Shown here: piece after piece, positions 24,290-37,300 of the stretch
Layout of the letters: each line of letters opens with the position of its first letter
Numbering within the stretch: the stretch's first letter is position 1
Assembly (NCBI GenBank): GCA_036023115.1
Contig: JAYKKT010000088.1
Location: 6,347,001 to 6,411,000 of the forward strand
Length of the DNA stretch: 64,000 nucleotides
Direction of reading: 5' to 3'
Source of the DNA: Brasenia schreberi
Lineage: Eukaryota; Streptophyta; Magnoliopsida; Nymphaeales; Cabombaceae
The notes under the pieces: generated by a model
The model's input: only the letters and a program-made list of their open reading frames with translations
What the model was told of the DNA's origin: nothing
Database searches by the model: none
Program-made: the position numbers and the translations under genes

Positions 24290-27200
24290 AATTTAAAAGC
24301 TTGGATAAAATCGCCTAGTGGAAGGAGAAGAACACTCTGTATGATTATATTTTATCAACACTATCAAATCTTTTATTCAACGTATACAATTCATCCTCCT
24401 CCATGATAGTGAAAGATCTATGAGTTGCCTTACACTGAAAATATAATACTAAGAACACCAATATTAAAAAGTATTTTGTAGATAAGTTTTTGAAATATCA
24501 AATGATAGAAACTATGATTGAACAGGCACACAAGTTTCAATCTCTATGTTATAGACTTAAGGATGCATAGATGAATCTTCTTAATAAATTTATCATTATA
24601 TTTGTTATTGAGAAGTTCCCCAAGTCTTGTGAGGACTTCAATCTATATCTCAAGTATAAAAAGAATAAAATGATATTAGATGATCTCATGATAGACATAG
24701 TAAAAGAAGAAGAGCATAAAAGCCAAAAATCAATTATACCTATTGAGAGCACTCTTAAACTTAATCTAATGGTTAAAAAAATAACTAAGTGGTCCTGAGA
24801 GGAGTCATGTAAAGTATCATCAAAAACCAAAATCTAGAAGAAACCCAAAAACAAACTGTATAAGATTTGTAGTCAGGTTAGACATTGAGCTAAAGAATAT
24901 CGCTCTAAAAAACCAAGAAACCTACAATTATTGAGGGAGCTATAGTCAATATGGTAACCATTGTACTTACAATGAGTAACAAATATTTTTCTCTTAAACC
25001 TAAAATCATTTATATTTATGTTACATTACTAGATTATAGGACTAGGCAAATATGCATGTTTGTGCTAACCAATTTCTATTTGTATCTTAATAGGTCGTCT
25101 ATGGTAAAATCGTGACCTGATAGGATTATTCAACTGCTGAAGTCAAATGTGAAAGACATGCATTTGAAATTTCTTTCAAAAAATGTCTCAACTATTTACA
25201 GAGTTAGGTATATTCTTGCAATGCATCAAAATATCCTAAGTGGTCTAGTCTTAGTTAGAGAGGGTTTCTAACTAGATTGCAAATGTAATAAATCATAATT
25301 ATACGATTTAGTATTAGGTGTTTCTTTGAAAATGACTACTTATGTCATGTAGAGGACTAGTTTAAGATTCAAGTGGAACTTGTAATTGATTCTTTTATAA
25401 ATTTTAATGATAATAAAACTTCTTTTCTTTCTTTGTAAAAAGCTTTCTATGTTGAATCATCTTATGCATGGCATGAAAGGGTGAGTCATGTTAATTTTAT
25501 AAAACGTATGATAAATTTGAATCTTATTTCTAGGAATATTATAAATAGAAAACATAAATGTGAAATATATGTGTAGGTGAAGTAATTTATAAAATGTTTT
25601 ATATACGATTGATCAAAAATGTAAAATCTTAGATTTAGTACATATTGACAGTTGTGAATTCAATGAAATGACAACTAAAAGTAACAAAAAATATTTTATT
25701 ACATTCATTGACAATTGTATTAGATATTATTATGTTTCTGCAACAAGGGACTGGTGGCTTGCATAGCATTGCTTAAAAGTAAAGATCAACCTCATCTTTA
25801 GATGAGTTTCAAATTTATAGGAATGAAACTCAAAAGGGTACTTAAGTAATTAAGGTTTGATAGGAGATGAGGTATATTAAGGTTTGATAGGATAGAATAG
25901 TATACCTCAAACTTATTTCAAGTTTACTATTAAAATGTCAGTATTGTATATGAAGTTATTGCTTCTTATTTACCTCAATTTAATGGAATAACTGAAAAGA
26001 CAAATAAAATCCTTTTTGATATGATTAATGTTTTACTATAAAGTTCTATGCTACCTATATAAATACGAGGAAAAACTTTGAATATAACTTATCATATTTT
26101 GTATAAAGTTTCCTATAAGCATAAGAAAAATGGTCTTTTTGAACTTTGAAAGAGTCAAAGGATTAGTCTCAAATATTTTAAAGTGTAGGGATGTCTTACA
26201 AAAATATTTATGTCTAAACATAAAAAAATTGAAACCTAATACAATTGCTGCCATATGTTGCGTTATATGGAGACTAGTTACTAGATATTAGATTTGATGT
26301 ATCTAGTGTAGATGTCAACATGATTATAGAGCTTCATCATGTTATATTGTTTAAGAATATATTTCTCATGAATATTGGTGTGCCCCATGTGTATTTTCTA
26401 AAGATCCTATCCTTACTAGTGGTTCCATTCTCGATCATGTAAAAATAATGACACATGTGGGGTGACTCTAAATATGTTATTTTCATATTAGAGGACTTTA
26501 AGAAAATAACTAAATCAAGAAGGTGCTAGGACATTAAATGTTCTTTGAAGTAACTTTGTTACTTTCAATATTCAAAGTGGTCCTATCGCCTTTCAATAGC
26601 TTATGATCTCACTAGAGGTTAAGTGTTGAAAGAAAACCATCAATAATAAAATTCAATCACGGAAGCCGTTAATAATAAGATTCGATCAATTCTCTTAAAT
26701 GATATTTAGGAATTAGTTAATTTACTTCTTGGTTGCTCTATAATGAGTTACAAATAAATCTTTAAGAAGAAACTGAATGCAGATGAAATAATAAATAAGT
26801 ACAAGATTAGACTAGTTGTCAAGGTATATACACAAAAAAATGGAATAAACTATTTTGATATATATTTGTCTATTTCCTATATGATCGAAACTCGAGTAGT
26901 TATAGTACTAGCATTCGTATATAATCTCACAATCCATCAAATAGATGTGAAAGCTATTTTCCTACATAATAACTTCATAAAAAATTTATATGAAACAACC
27001 AGAAGGTAATGAGCTCAAAATGTATAACTTTGTTAAATCATTGTATGCATTAAAACAAACTCTTAAACAATGATATGAAAAGTTTGATTGTGTCATATAA
27101 TCTTTTGGCTTCATTTCAAAAAAATAAATAATGTGTCTATTACAAATCAATTAATAATACATGCATCATTATATGCCTCTATGTATAATCTTATTGTTTG

Positions 27201-27490
27201 GTACCGATATAAGAGTTATTAATGAGATAAAAACATTCTTGTGTAATAAATTTAAAATAAAAGATATATATCTTGTTGACATGATTTTAGAGCTTAAAAT
27301 CATACGACTATTGATACTATAATAATCTCTCAATCTCATTATATTAAGATTTTTTTTTGAGATTTGAATATATAAAGTGTAAATATGTTAAGACCTATAT
27401 GATTCATCAAAGGTCTTATAGAAGAATGAAAGTGATATTCATGTGTCTCAATTAAAGTATTTTCAAATTATCAAAAGTTTGATGTATCTA
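24290..27490 (+). pseudogene. Ty1/Copia retrotransposon polyprotein remnant
   Basis: Successive decayed Copia domains lie on the plus strand. Gag is at 24450-24790 (FLKYQMIE, then LPKS-like EKFPKSCEDFN and LKYKKNKM), with a damaged zinc knuckle near 24860-24930. The pre-integrase motif AWHERVSHVNF is near 25465-25500. Integrase is around 25640-26000. Reverse transcriptase is at 26770-27110 (INYFDIYLSIS-like, QMDVKAIF-like, YMKQPEGNE, then VKSLYALKQ). The start of RNase H is at 27443-27500 (QLKYFQIIKSLMYL). Stops and frameshifts are frequent and the LTRs are not recognised. The Copia similarity ends abruptly near 27500. Confidence 0.8.
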
Positions 27491-27499
27491 ACCAAGTGT

Positions 27500-28598
27500 A
27501 CATCACCAAAATTTCATGTGTCTACAATAATTCTGTGTGATCCATCGATTGAGTCATTCCTTAGTCTTCAAGAATGTCAAGAGAAGTTAGCAGCCCAACT
27601 CACCAAGCTTACTAGTATCATTGGAGGAATGAACTGCACAACACTATCCATTGAAGTGTTGTTGCGGCGTCATCCGCTTCAACTTAGTTATCAAACTCCA
27701 AGAATGCTTGGTTTGGAACCATATATTGAAGACAAAGGACTGACAAATTTGTGCGATGATTGGATTCCGATTTTGAAGCATTATTGCCAAGGTAATTATC
27801 ATAGTTCTTACCCATTGGTTGACCCAAGCAAAAGCCTCCATTTTGGTTGAACCTATATTTTGAGAAATCATTATTCTTATGACATCATCTTGCATGATAA
27901 AACACTTGGCTGACTTCAGCTCCATTACCAATTTACTGAAAGGTCTTGGAGCATGTGGGTTAAAGATTTGAATTCTATGAGAGGCTCATGGGTCACGGAA
28001 AAGGTTTGAGGAGTATGTTCTTTGAACGGATTAAGATGATATGTTAGATTTTGTTGATGAAGTGAATCAATACAAGTTTTCTTGGGTACCCTTGAGTGAA
28101 CTAAGGAATTTTCCTAAGGAACTAAAGTCCAATAAACCTCATACCCTGGAAACTTTAAACAAATCTTGACCAGTCACTCAATCCAATTTTAATTCCATTA
28201 AGAAATGCGAGGCCTACAAAATCTCTATTATCAAGGTTAAAAGACCTAAGGATTTGGAGAGTATAAAATTTAGTTTAAGGACAAACCACCTAAAACGTGT
28301 CATCTCCACCAAGTCACAAAACCACTTCCCCCAACTTGAAAATGAAAACGTAATCCTTTTTTCTCCACCCCTAACTTCAACCCCATTACCAAAGAACCAC
28401 AAAACTCAACATCTCTAGGCCAAGAGCCTACCCAAACTCCATTAACCAGGCTTAGCTCATCCAATACCCAACTCGGAGAACCTATACCCTCTATAGTGAA
28501 CCAATTCGGACCACCCAATTGTTTTGATATGAGCAACTTTGAGATTAGGGTTGTGGGTGCACAATCCCTTTTTAGGTCAAAAACTCGTTAATCGTATA
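27500..28598. other. Unassigned repeat DNA between Copia and LTR
   Basis: A plus-strand open frame begins in Copia RNase H at 27443 and runs to 27850 through sequence I do not recognise. On the minus strand the bases next to the LTR (28598 downward) include TTTTTGACCTAAAAAGGGA. This could be a decayed primer-binding region of the LTR element, but it is too diverged to assert. Confidence 0.3.
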
Positions 28599-31193
28599 TG
28601 TAGATGTAAAAATTTTACTCCAAAATCAATGTAGAGACTTGAAATAAGTTTTCAATCTACGTCATTTGTGCGTGAGCATGCCAGTAAGTTTGTTTAAACT
28701 AGCAAAGATTGATTTTCTGACTCCTATAGTGATTATGGAGAAGCGAGATCTTTTCGTCTTAGACTTTCTTGAACCGATGCTCAAGAGTCAGCCTAGATGC
28801 TTTGAGGATTGATTTGAATAAGGCGTGTTTCCAAAATTCACTTTTGAATCAACTTGAATCAACCAAAAATGTGCACTTGGCTTATAAAAGAAAATTTTTC
28901 AAATTTCAGAAAAACATAAATGGGTTCTGTTTTCAGAACTTGTTTTTAGATTTTTCTGAACAATTTCAGAATATCCAAAACTCATAAAAATTTTACATTG
29001 AGAAAAACAAATATGAAGATTCTGGAACTATTTTTATTCTATTTTTTTGTATTGCGATTGTGCAGAATTAAATCAAGAATATGCCTCTACTTAGGCATTC
29101 ATAACTGATCTATTACAAAAATACAGAGGTTTAAAAAATATATATATATCAGCGTACGGAGCTCCGATCTTTATGAACTTAGTCTTGTTGGAAAGATATG
29201 AAAGTCAACTTTTTAATGAGATAAGTTTCATTGAAATTGGTTCACTACAGATAGAGTTATGGGATGATAACCCAAACTCTATTATAGGAAACACAAGTTT
29301 GATAAATTTAACTATAAATTTTTATGATCTTCTCCAATTTTAATTATGTGTCTGCACGGCCATAAAATTCTTAAAAATTTTATCATATGTGGGCTTGTGT
29401 GTGGAAATTTGGTATACCAAATTTTAAATCATTTGAAACAGAGAAACGAAAATTAAAAATAAAATATTAGACAAATACAGAATGTTAAAACAAATTTTTA
29501 TGTTTAGAAAATACGTGAATGCATCACATCCAAAATTTAAAGACAAATCACAATCATTTGAATGTAAATGATGAAAGAAAATGAATTGAAATATATCTAT
29601 AGCTTAAGTATGGAGGGGATTAGGAGATATAAAGGAGTATAATGTATATTGAGGTAGAAGAAACTTGAAATCAAATAAGTAATGAGCATAAATATAACAG
29701 AATAAAATGGGCAACATATCTATTCTATTATATCATGGGAGAGATAATTGCTCCATTAATACATTCCATTTTGAATTGAATAAGAGTAAGAAAGAAAAGA
29801 TTAAAGAAGGGAGAAGGAGATAGACCTTGAAATGGAGCCCTCCTTGGCACTGATCGTGAAAGAAATGGAGAGGATCAACCTCTCTTCTCTCTTTTCCTCT
29901 CCCTCTCTCTCCTTTTCTCTCTCCCTTTCTTTCCCTCTTGCTGCAGCTCTCCTTCTCTCTCTTAGGCTCTTTCCCCTCTTCCTTCAATGTTGGAAAATAA
30001 CCCCCAAGGTGCCTTTTTATAAGCTTTTAGTGGATCTCGAATTGATCTTTGATTGGGTCTTTTTGGAGCCCAAGTCTTGATCCAATCTCTTGGTTGGCCG
30101 CATGGCTTCATGTTGGCCTCTTGGTGGTCCCTCTTTGATCAAAGTAAGCCCAACCCCATGTGGCTAGGTCGACCAAGTGGTTCGGTATATTATGATATGG
30201 TCAAGTGCCTTTGAATATGGTCCAACTAAGCTTGATTTGGTGTAGTCGGATGCTTTCAATTTGGGGCAGCCTTTGGTGTCATATTTGATGGAGTCGTGGC
30301 TTGACTTGATCCATGTCTTTGGTCCTCATTTGATGGATGAGCTCGGTCCTTACACTCTTGTTTTTGTTTTGACATCGGATTGGGATACTTCACTCGATCC
30401 TGCTTTGATTTGATTTGCAGTTTTGTCTTTCAATTGGACTTGAATCCTGCGCTTGATTTAAGATTCATGGTTTCAAATATTTCTTTTGATTATTTAAAAT
30501 CATTTCATTTGAAAACATCGAGTTTTATCAAAATCTTCAAATATTCTTTTTGAAAACAACTGGGTTTCATTCCCAATGTTTGTTTGTACGGGTAACCTAC
30601 TTTTGCACTGTGAGTTAGTTTTTAACGTTTTAATCACTTTAACCCTTTGTTGAGTATAGAGTGTCAGACTAATTTAACCCTTTTGATAAGTGTAGGGTCT
30701 CAAACTTCTTTAACCCTTGGGTGTAGGGTTTCAGACCGCTTTAACCCTTTGATGGGTGTAGGGTCTCAGAGTAGGACTATCCTCAATCGGGCGTGCTTTT
30801 GAGACCTGATTTGAATTTCAAAGGTTTTTGATAAATTTGACATTTTGCAAACATTTTTGAGTTTCCAATGTCTCATTTTCATTTGTTTCTTTGAAGAAAA
30901 TTGTTTGAAACCAACCTTTCTTTGAAGGAAATCATTTAAAAATGTAGAGTCCTACCAATTTGGCCTTGAGGGTAAAGCAGTTATTTTTTTGGCTCTTTGT
31001 CAAAATTGGATTTTTTTTAGAGGGGTGCCATTTGTCCTTATTTTGAGCCTGTCACGAAATTTTGGTGTGGAAATGAGTTCGTTTAAGGTATCTTTATTTA
31101 AAAACCCTTAAAAGACCGAAAACCACAAATTTTTCTTGAAAAGGCAAAATTTCTAAAAATCAAATATTTTGAGAAAATTTTTGGGTGTTTATA
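28599..31193 (-). repeat. Long LTR of a retrotransposon, minus orientation
   Basis: About 2.6 kb and homologous in reverse orientation to the solo LTR at 52341-55205. Its ends are CATCTACA (minus 3' end, 28599) and a changed TGTAGACACCC (at 31193). Shared landmarks are the repeated TTTAACCCTT...GTAGGGT block, a purine/pyrimidine-rich stretch near 29880-29960, and the GACGTAGATTGAAAACTTAT segment near the end. The flanking pentamers GTATA and ATAGT do not match, so it may be one LTR of a larger decayed element and not a solo LTR. Confidence 0.85.
30640..30780. repeat. Short tandem units inside the LTR
   Basis: Four imperfect units of about 35-40 bp built from TTTAACCCTT and GTGTAGGGTCTCAGAC. 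The same block is present in the related LTR at about 52780-52925. Confidence 0.8.
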
Positions 31194-31199
31194 ATAGTC

Positions 31200-34100
31200 A
31201 TGATAGTGGACCCAAAGAAAGGTCATATTCCATCTAAAGCTTGTGCTTTTGAGAAAAAAGTTGAAGGATTGCAAAACATGTTGACAAATTTGAGCTTGCT
31301 AATTCTCAACTTCACCTTGACCCTACTAGAATGTCATGCAATGAGTCCATAGAAAGGGTTGAAATGGTTATCCTCAATAATGAACTAGAATTTCTAATTA
31401 TGGGCAAGAAAGACCTGTTGTCCTCTAGAATGTCTCCACCTTGACTAACTAGGTACTTGTAGGGATTTATTGAAGTACTCCTAGGAAAGTTGAACAAAAT
31501 AGTACATCCACTTCAAGAAATGAAGGACCAGACTAACCTCAATCCAGTCTAGCCTCTGGGAATACCATTATGGTTCCAGCAATTTAAAGAAACAGCAAAA
31601 ACAAGTTTGGAAAATGCTATAGAAAGGACTTGTTAAGGAACCATTCAGTCTCTATGTGATCTTAGCTCCCAAAAGCAAGGGCTTAGATGAATGTTGCCAA
31701 CACTCAGAGCCGCCTTTTAAAGTCTTACAAGCTCAGAAATTGTTTGGCAAGTTTACAAAATATCAATTCCTCCAAGAGTGCATCACCTTTCCTAGCCTTA
31801 TTATTTCAAGCCCCACAACTGAAGTTAAGCAAGAGGAGGTGAAAGCTATAGAAGATGTGCTTGTTCCCATCGTGGCCGTATGGGAAAGCTTGACTTTATG
31901 AGGACTACACAAGACAATTTTGAGTTGGCCAAGACAAGGCACAATTATTAGTACTTGAGACCTTAATAGAACATTTAACATAGGGTACGATGCAACAAGG
32001 GTTGGAGTCGAAGATGTGCTCATTAAAGAAGGTCAGCCTCTTTAGCATGAGAACTTTGAACGAGGGTCCAACATGGCAGATAGAGGGACCAATCTTTTTC
32101 TTCTGGGAGGGAATGATGGCCTCAAGTCAATCTTGACCCGAGTTCGAGCCAAGGTGTGGAACAGTTTGGTCAATGCCTAACCAATCAAGCGACCCAAGGC
32201 TAGAAACATTAAGTGGCAGCTAAACCAGGTTAGTAGTGGTAGCCCAATAATGTTCTTAGTTGACACTCGAACTATCAATCAACCTAGAAAGAAGACCGTA
32301 AATTCTGGGCAAGAAGCTCCCTACTGATCCATTCAGGTTGCCCTTTCATGTGAAGCTCCATATATGAGGACAAATCCTTCTCATCCCTAAGAGAATGATA
32401 GGAATCTAGCCTCATCTACAAACAATTGGATCAAAGACTTGTCAGCACGCTACCAAGGAACTCTCCCGCATGCACGAGCTACCCAAGTCAACAAAACTTT
32501 ACACTTGGTGGTGGAAGTCTGGACCAAGTAAGGAGACGCGGGCCTACCTGAGTACAAGGACATTGTTTACTCTAGCTAAAAAGGGCTTCATCAAGAGACC
32601 ATCCAAAATTAGGGCAGCCCACCCAAGAACGATTATTACAAGAAGCTAATTTTGGGCCTATTAGTTAAACAATAAATTATTATGAGTTAATTATGTTAGT
32701 TAGGGATAAAATTCAGCTAGTTAATATATTTAATACATAGTTATTAGGCCTAGAGAGATGAACCAACCACTCACCTTCTCCTAGGCAGTTGTTCACTTGC
32801 CTAGGAAAGTCATTAAATTCAGTTAATAGCTAGTTTTAAAATTGTTGAATCCTACATAGCCTCAAAATTTTTGTCTATTTTTAGCCTAGCTTAGAGGAAT
32901 GTTCTAACCTATAAATAGGAGACATGCTAAATGAAAAGAAAAGAAGAAATCTTGTTTTCTCTAGCAATCTTTCGTTCTCTTATCCCTTTTGGGTGGCAAG
33001 TAACAATCCTTATCATCCTTCTAGGGTGTAGCAGACCGGCCCATTCGGGTCGGGTTGGTGGATAATATCCAATAGAGCATGTTGAAGGTGCCACGAGAGA
33101 GAAGGAAACCTTTGTCTCTTGTATATCGTCATCAGTTGTTGAGCTACTTGAGTTCTCTGGTTTCCTTCATAGAGCCAGTCTTAGACAGTCAACACTCCCT
33201 ATGAGCGGTCCTTCAATTCAAGTGGCTTGATTGCTTAGATTTTGCACAATCCTGAATGAAATCTCTAGCTCAAGATTGTTGTTGTTGCAATTATCTTAAG
33301 CCAGAATCCTCTCGACTTAGAATTTTATATCAATCGATCGAGATCCCTATCGATATGGATACTATTAACTATGTGAAAGAATTCCAACAGTACCAATGTT
33401 TTGATCCTCTACAAATAGTACTTGTTTTTGAATTACATCTAATTATCAAATCATGACTATTTTGAGGATGAGTATGTATTTAATTGGAAAGATTTACTCA
33501 AAATTGTCAAAGGGGTATATACCTTGATCATAGTGGCTACAAATTATTTCACCAAATGGGTTGAGATGTTGTTGATGAAAGCAATGCCTCAAGATGACAT
33601 TATAAAGTTCATCAACGATTATATTAATTTTTGGTTTGGTATTCTACAATCAATTATGACCGATTAATGGATGATATTTATAGGAGAAAAAATGATTATT
33701 TTCTTGAGAGCTTTGCCATCGAACTCGTGCATTAAACTCCTTATCATGCACAGGTGAATAGACAAGTTTAAGCTATGAATAGGATAATTGTTGATTTAAT
33801 TATAAGAAGTTTATCGGGAATAACCTACTGAAATGGTATAAGGTATTGCCCAAAATCTTGTAGGCATATCGAAATTCCAAGACATCATTGACTAATTTAA
33901 CTCCATTTCAGCTCACATGTGGATAAGAGATAATCTTGCCAATGGGAATCAATATAAAGTCTTTATGGGTAGCTTAACAGAATGATCTACAACCATATGA
34001 GTGTCTATAGTCACAATTCTACAATCTAAGACTACTCGATGACTCAAGATAATTTGCTAGCAAACAAACAAAGATGTATAATAAACATGTTTGACTTTCA

Positions 34101-34280
34101 AGAAGGAAATTCATATGGAGGAACATCTTGCCAGTAGTCATGAAAGATTCACAATTCAAAAAGTGGTCTCCTAATTGGGATGAACCCTATATCGCCTTGA
34201 AGGTACTAATAAGGAGAGCTTATAGGTTAGAAGAAATTAAAGGATGAGACATTCAAAGAGTGTAAATGAAAATATTTGAA
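31200..34280 (+). pseudogene. Ty3/Gypsy pol remnant with integrase
   Basis: The recognisable part is integrase, on the plus strand. At 33340-33410 is a damaged zinc-binding region (NYVKEFQQYQ). At 33525-33700 is the catalytic core start (VATNYFTKWVE, then DDIIKFINDYI, then FGILQSIMTD, in which the D of MTD matches an active-site aspartate). At 33730-33900 is a decayed PYHAQ-like and AYRNS-like part, and at 34150-34250 SPNWDEPY, as in Gypsy pol C-termini. Stops and frameshifts occur throughout. Between 31200 and 33300 I recognise no gag or reverse transcriptase. A stretch at 32690-33250 with CTATAAATAGGAG looks more like a promoter/LTR and may be a separate insertion. Confidence 0.65.
32690..33250 (+). 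other. LTR-like promoter segment, tentative
   Basis: Contains a good TATA box (CTATAAATAGGAG near 32910) followed by a CT-rich leader, as in plant LTRs. No partner copy or target duplication is visible in the window. Confidence 0.25.
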
Positions 34281-34399
34281 GAAATAGTACCTTTAATTTG
34301 AGAAAGATAGTTTGTTTGAGATCTTTGATAAACAAAAAATCAAATACAAAGAATAAGGTGAACACAAGTTGATTATGTAGTATGAAAGAAAGGCCTTGT

Positions 34400-37300
34400 T
34401 AAAGGTAAAGGAAGCTCCCTACCAAGCTAGCTCATCCTGGACTGTAGTCATTTGGCACTCCTCGTATTCTCGCTCAAGTGTGGCATGGTTGTTAGCTGGT
34501 AATGATGACTCTTTTGTACTAGGTTCCTCAAGAGGGATTTTAGATATGCCTCTTCAAGTTTCCACAATTTTTGTTCATCTTTATAAGTCTTAGTAACTGC
34601 TATTAACTCTTGATAGCACCGGTTTAGGTGATTGTTGAGGGAGGCAAGTTGTATTGTTATTAAAACAACTTCCAAAGAGAAGGTGAGAAAGTTGAATCCA
34701 ATTAGGACGATTAGCTTGTAAGTTTCTTGACATCTATCCATGTTTTCATGTAAGTTAGATACAAATTTGTCAATATACCCTCATTTGGGTTTGTTGTTGA
34801 GCGAAACAATCCAATCTAGACCAAAGGTTTAATAGGTATTGATGATTCACAAAGATCCTTGATAGTAGATAAGTAATAATACTTTATAGATCTAAGCATA
34901 CTTCTTGAGCTTGAAAAGGCACATCTAGGTTGACAACTTACTTATGAAGGGTAGAGGAAAGAGTACCTTATAGATCTATTCTAAGGACATTTGTTTAGTG
35001 CAGTTTTGATGAAATCTATATCAACATTGATCCCTAAGGGTGGCCGAGGCACAAATTCCTTCACAAGCATGATGACATCATCATCTAGAATAACCACCTC
35101 ACCAATATCAATCATGGTGCTCGCTGTTTTGGTTGTTTCCAACTCAGAAGTAGCAACCATTTGTGATATTGGTTGAGTTTGTGGTACAAAGATGAAAATG
35201 AGCATGATTGTCCCCTAAAACTCTAGAGCTACGAGAGTAGGAGCATTGGAGTCCCTCGTATAAGCTTGGATCTTCGTGGTCTAGCCATGATCGAAACGAA
35301 GGTCATAAAATAGGGACCTTCACTCAAACTTGAGGATCATATAGGAGCCTCATCTACAACAACCACCTATGCAAGATCGATGAGTCATGGAAGATATAAG
35401 TTGAGAAAGAATGGAAGGCTACCAAGGAAGCTTACCTTCTTCAAATGTTGATGAGCTAACAAAATATCATCCTCTGTATCTTTTTGCATTTGTCTTCATG
35501 TTGTTTACCTGAGTTGGAATGATAATGAATAACTTACATGATGAGAAGGTACAGGAAGGTTGAAATATTGATTCTTTTTCGGTAGCACATTCAGGTTGGC
35601 CACTGCTTAACACTTGGCTTAGTGGGCATCGAGTTGGTGAAGTTCTGTATGAAGTCCTTCGACTCTTCATAAAAAATGATATAAATAGCCGAAGACTACC
35701 ACAACTCATACTTAATGATGTCTCTTGGGTTTTGGTGAAAAGCCATTGAAAGGGAACATCTCAACCAACTGTAGGTTGGCTCTAGTCACTACAATAATTG
35801 TAAAATTTGACATCATCATGCCACCCTCTAATACCTTGGTTGGGTAAATTAGGCTAGGGATTCCTTGGATGAGTTGAAACTGATGAGTCAAGCAGCGAAG
35901 AAAATACCTCTTGACCATCGTTTAATTGGTGGAGGAGGATGACATGCCAACTCCGTTCAACAAATCTCTAGGGCTACAAAGTCACCGTGACTCAATGCAT
36001 TAAAGTTGGTATTGTTGGCAAGCTCTAAACATAGTAGTTTATTGAGGTAGATTGACAACATAATGGTTTGTGAATAGAGTCTTAATAGAACTCTACCTAA
36101 ACAAAATTCTTGTTGTTTGAGGTTAGGAAGATAACCTGTGTAGTAAGAGTATTCAATAGGGAAAATTATAGGTATATCTAATAATGAAAGAACCATCATG
36201 AACCAGTTGCAATGTTGGGTGATTTCCCATTTGCAAGTTGGGAGATGAAGGTACATATGGCCCGAAAGAAGGTATTCAAGAAACAACAACAACAACAACA
36301 ACTAAGCCTTTTCCCATACTAGACGAGGTTGGCTACATGATTCTTTGTTTCCACAGATCCCTATCGTGTGCCATGTTAGCAGTTAACTCCCAATAAGCTA
36401 GATCATTCTTTATTGTTTCTTTCTAACACTTTTGTGGTCGTCCTCTACCTCTTTTAATACTTTCCAAATTTAGTTTTTCTAACCTTCTTACAGGTTCTTC
36501 TTTTGATCTTCTTTCTATATGTCCAAACCATCTTAAACGATGTTCTCTCATTTTATCTTCTATTGGTGCCACTCCTAATTTGTTTTTAATAACCTCATTA
36601 TGTATACGGTCTTTTCTTGTATGACCACTCATCCATCTCAACATCTTCATTTCTGTCACAAACATCTTTTGTACATGTTGATGATTAACTGGCCAACACT
36701 CAGAACCATAAAACATGGCAGGCCTAATTGTTGCTCTATAATATTTACATTTTAACTTTAATGGTATCTTCTTATCACAAAGAAGGTATTCAAGAAAAAA
36801 GAGCAAAAATTAAAACAATATCCACAAATTAGAACCTCATTGATGACACAATACTCTTTCACAATTGCTATACCATTGGGTAGATCACAAACTTTTACAA
36901 CCACAATAAAAGAAAGTTGGTGTCTCGTTTGAGGTCACCTCTCTTGAGTGACAAATATCGGATTCTAAGAATCCTTTATAGGATAAATTCTTGGAAAGAA
37001 AGGAGAAACAAAAAGAGAGAGAACAAAGAGAGTGAAGTTTAGATCCATCACAAGGAAGATGAGTGATTGCATGAACATCGAGAAGAGTAGGATCAATCAT
37101 ATCTAATTTAAGGACAAAACATTTAATCTTGTTAAACCAAAAACCTAAAAAAGCTGAAGAGGAGGTTAAGGCCTACAAGAAAGACAAATAGAGAAAGTTG
37201 GATGATGTTGAAAATTCTCCGTCTACACTAGTCATTTGTGTATTGGGCACCCACTTGATCTAGTCATTGGACATATTCTTTTGAAGAGTTTGGTCAAGTA

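Noticed and set aside
28594..31198. Target duplication around the LTR at 28599-31193
   Set aside because: The flanking pentamers GTATA and ATAGT do not match, so solo-LTR status is not claimed.
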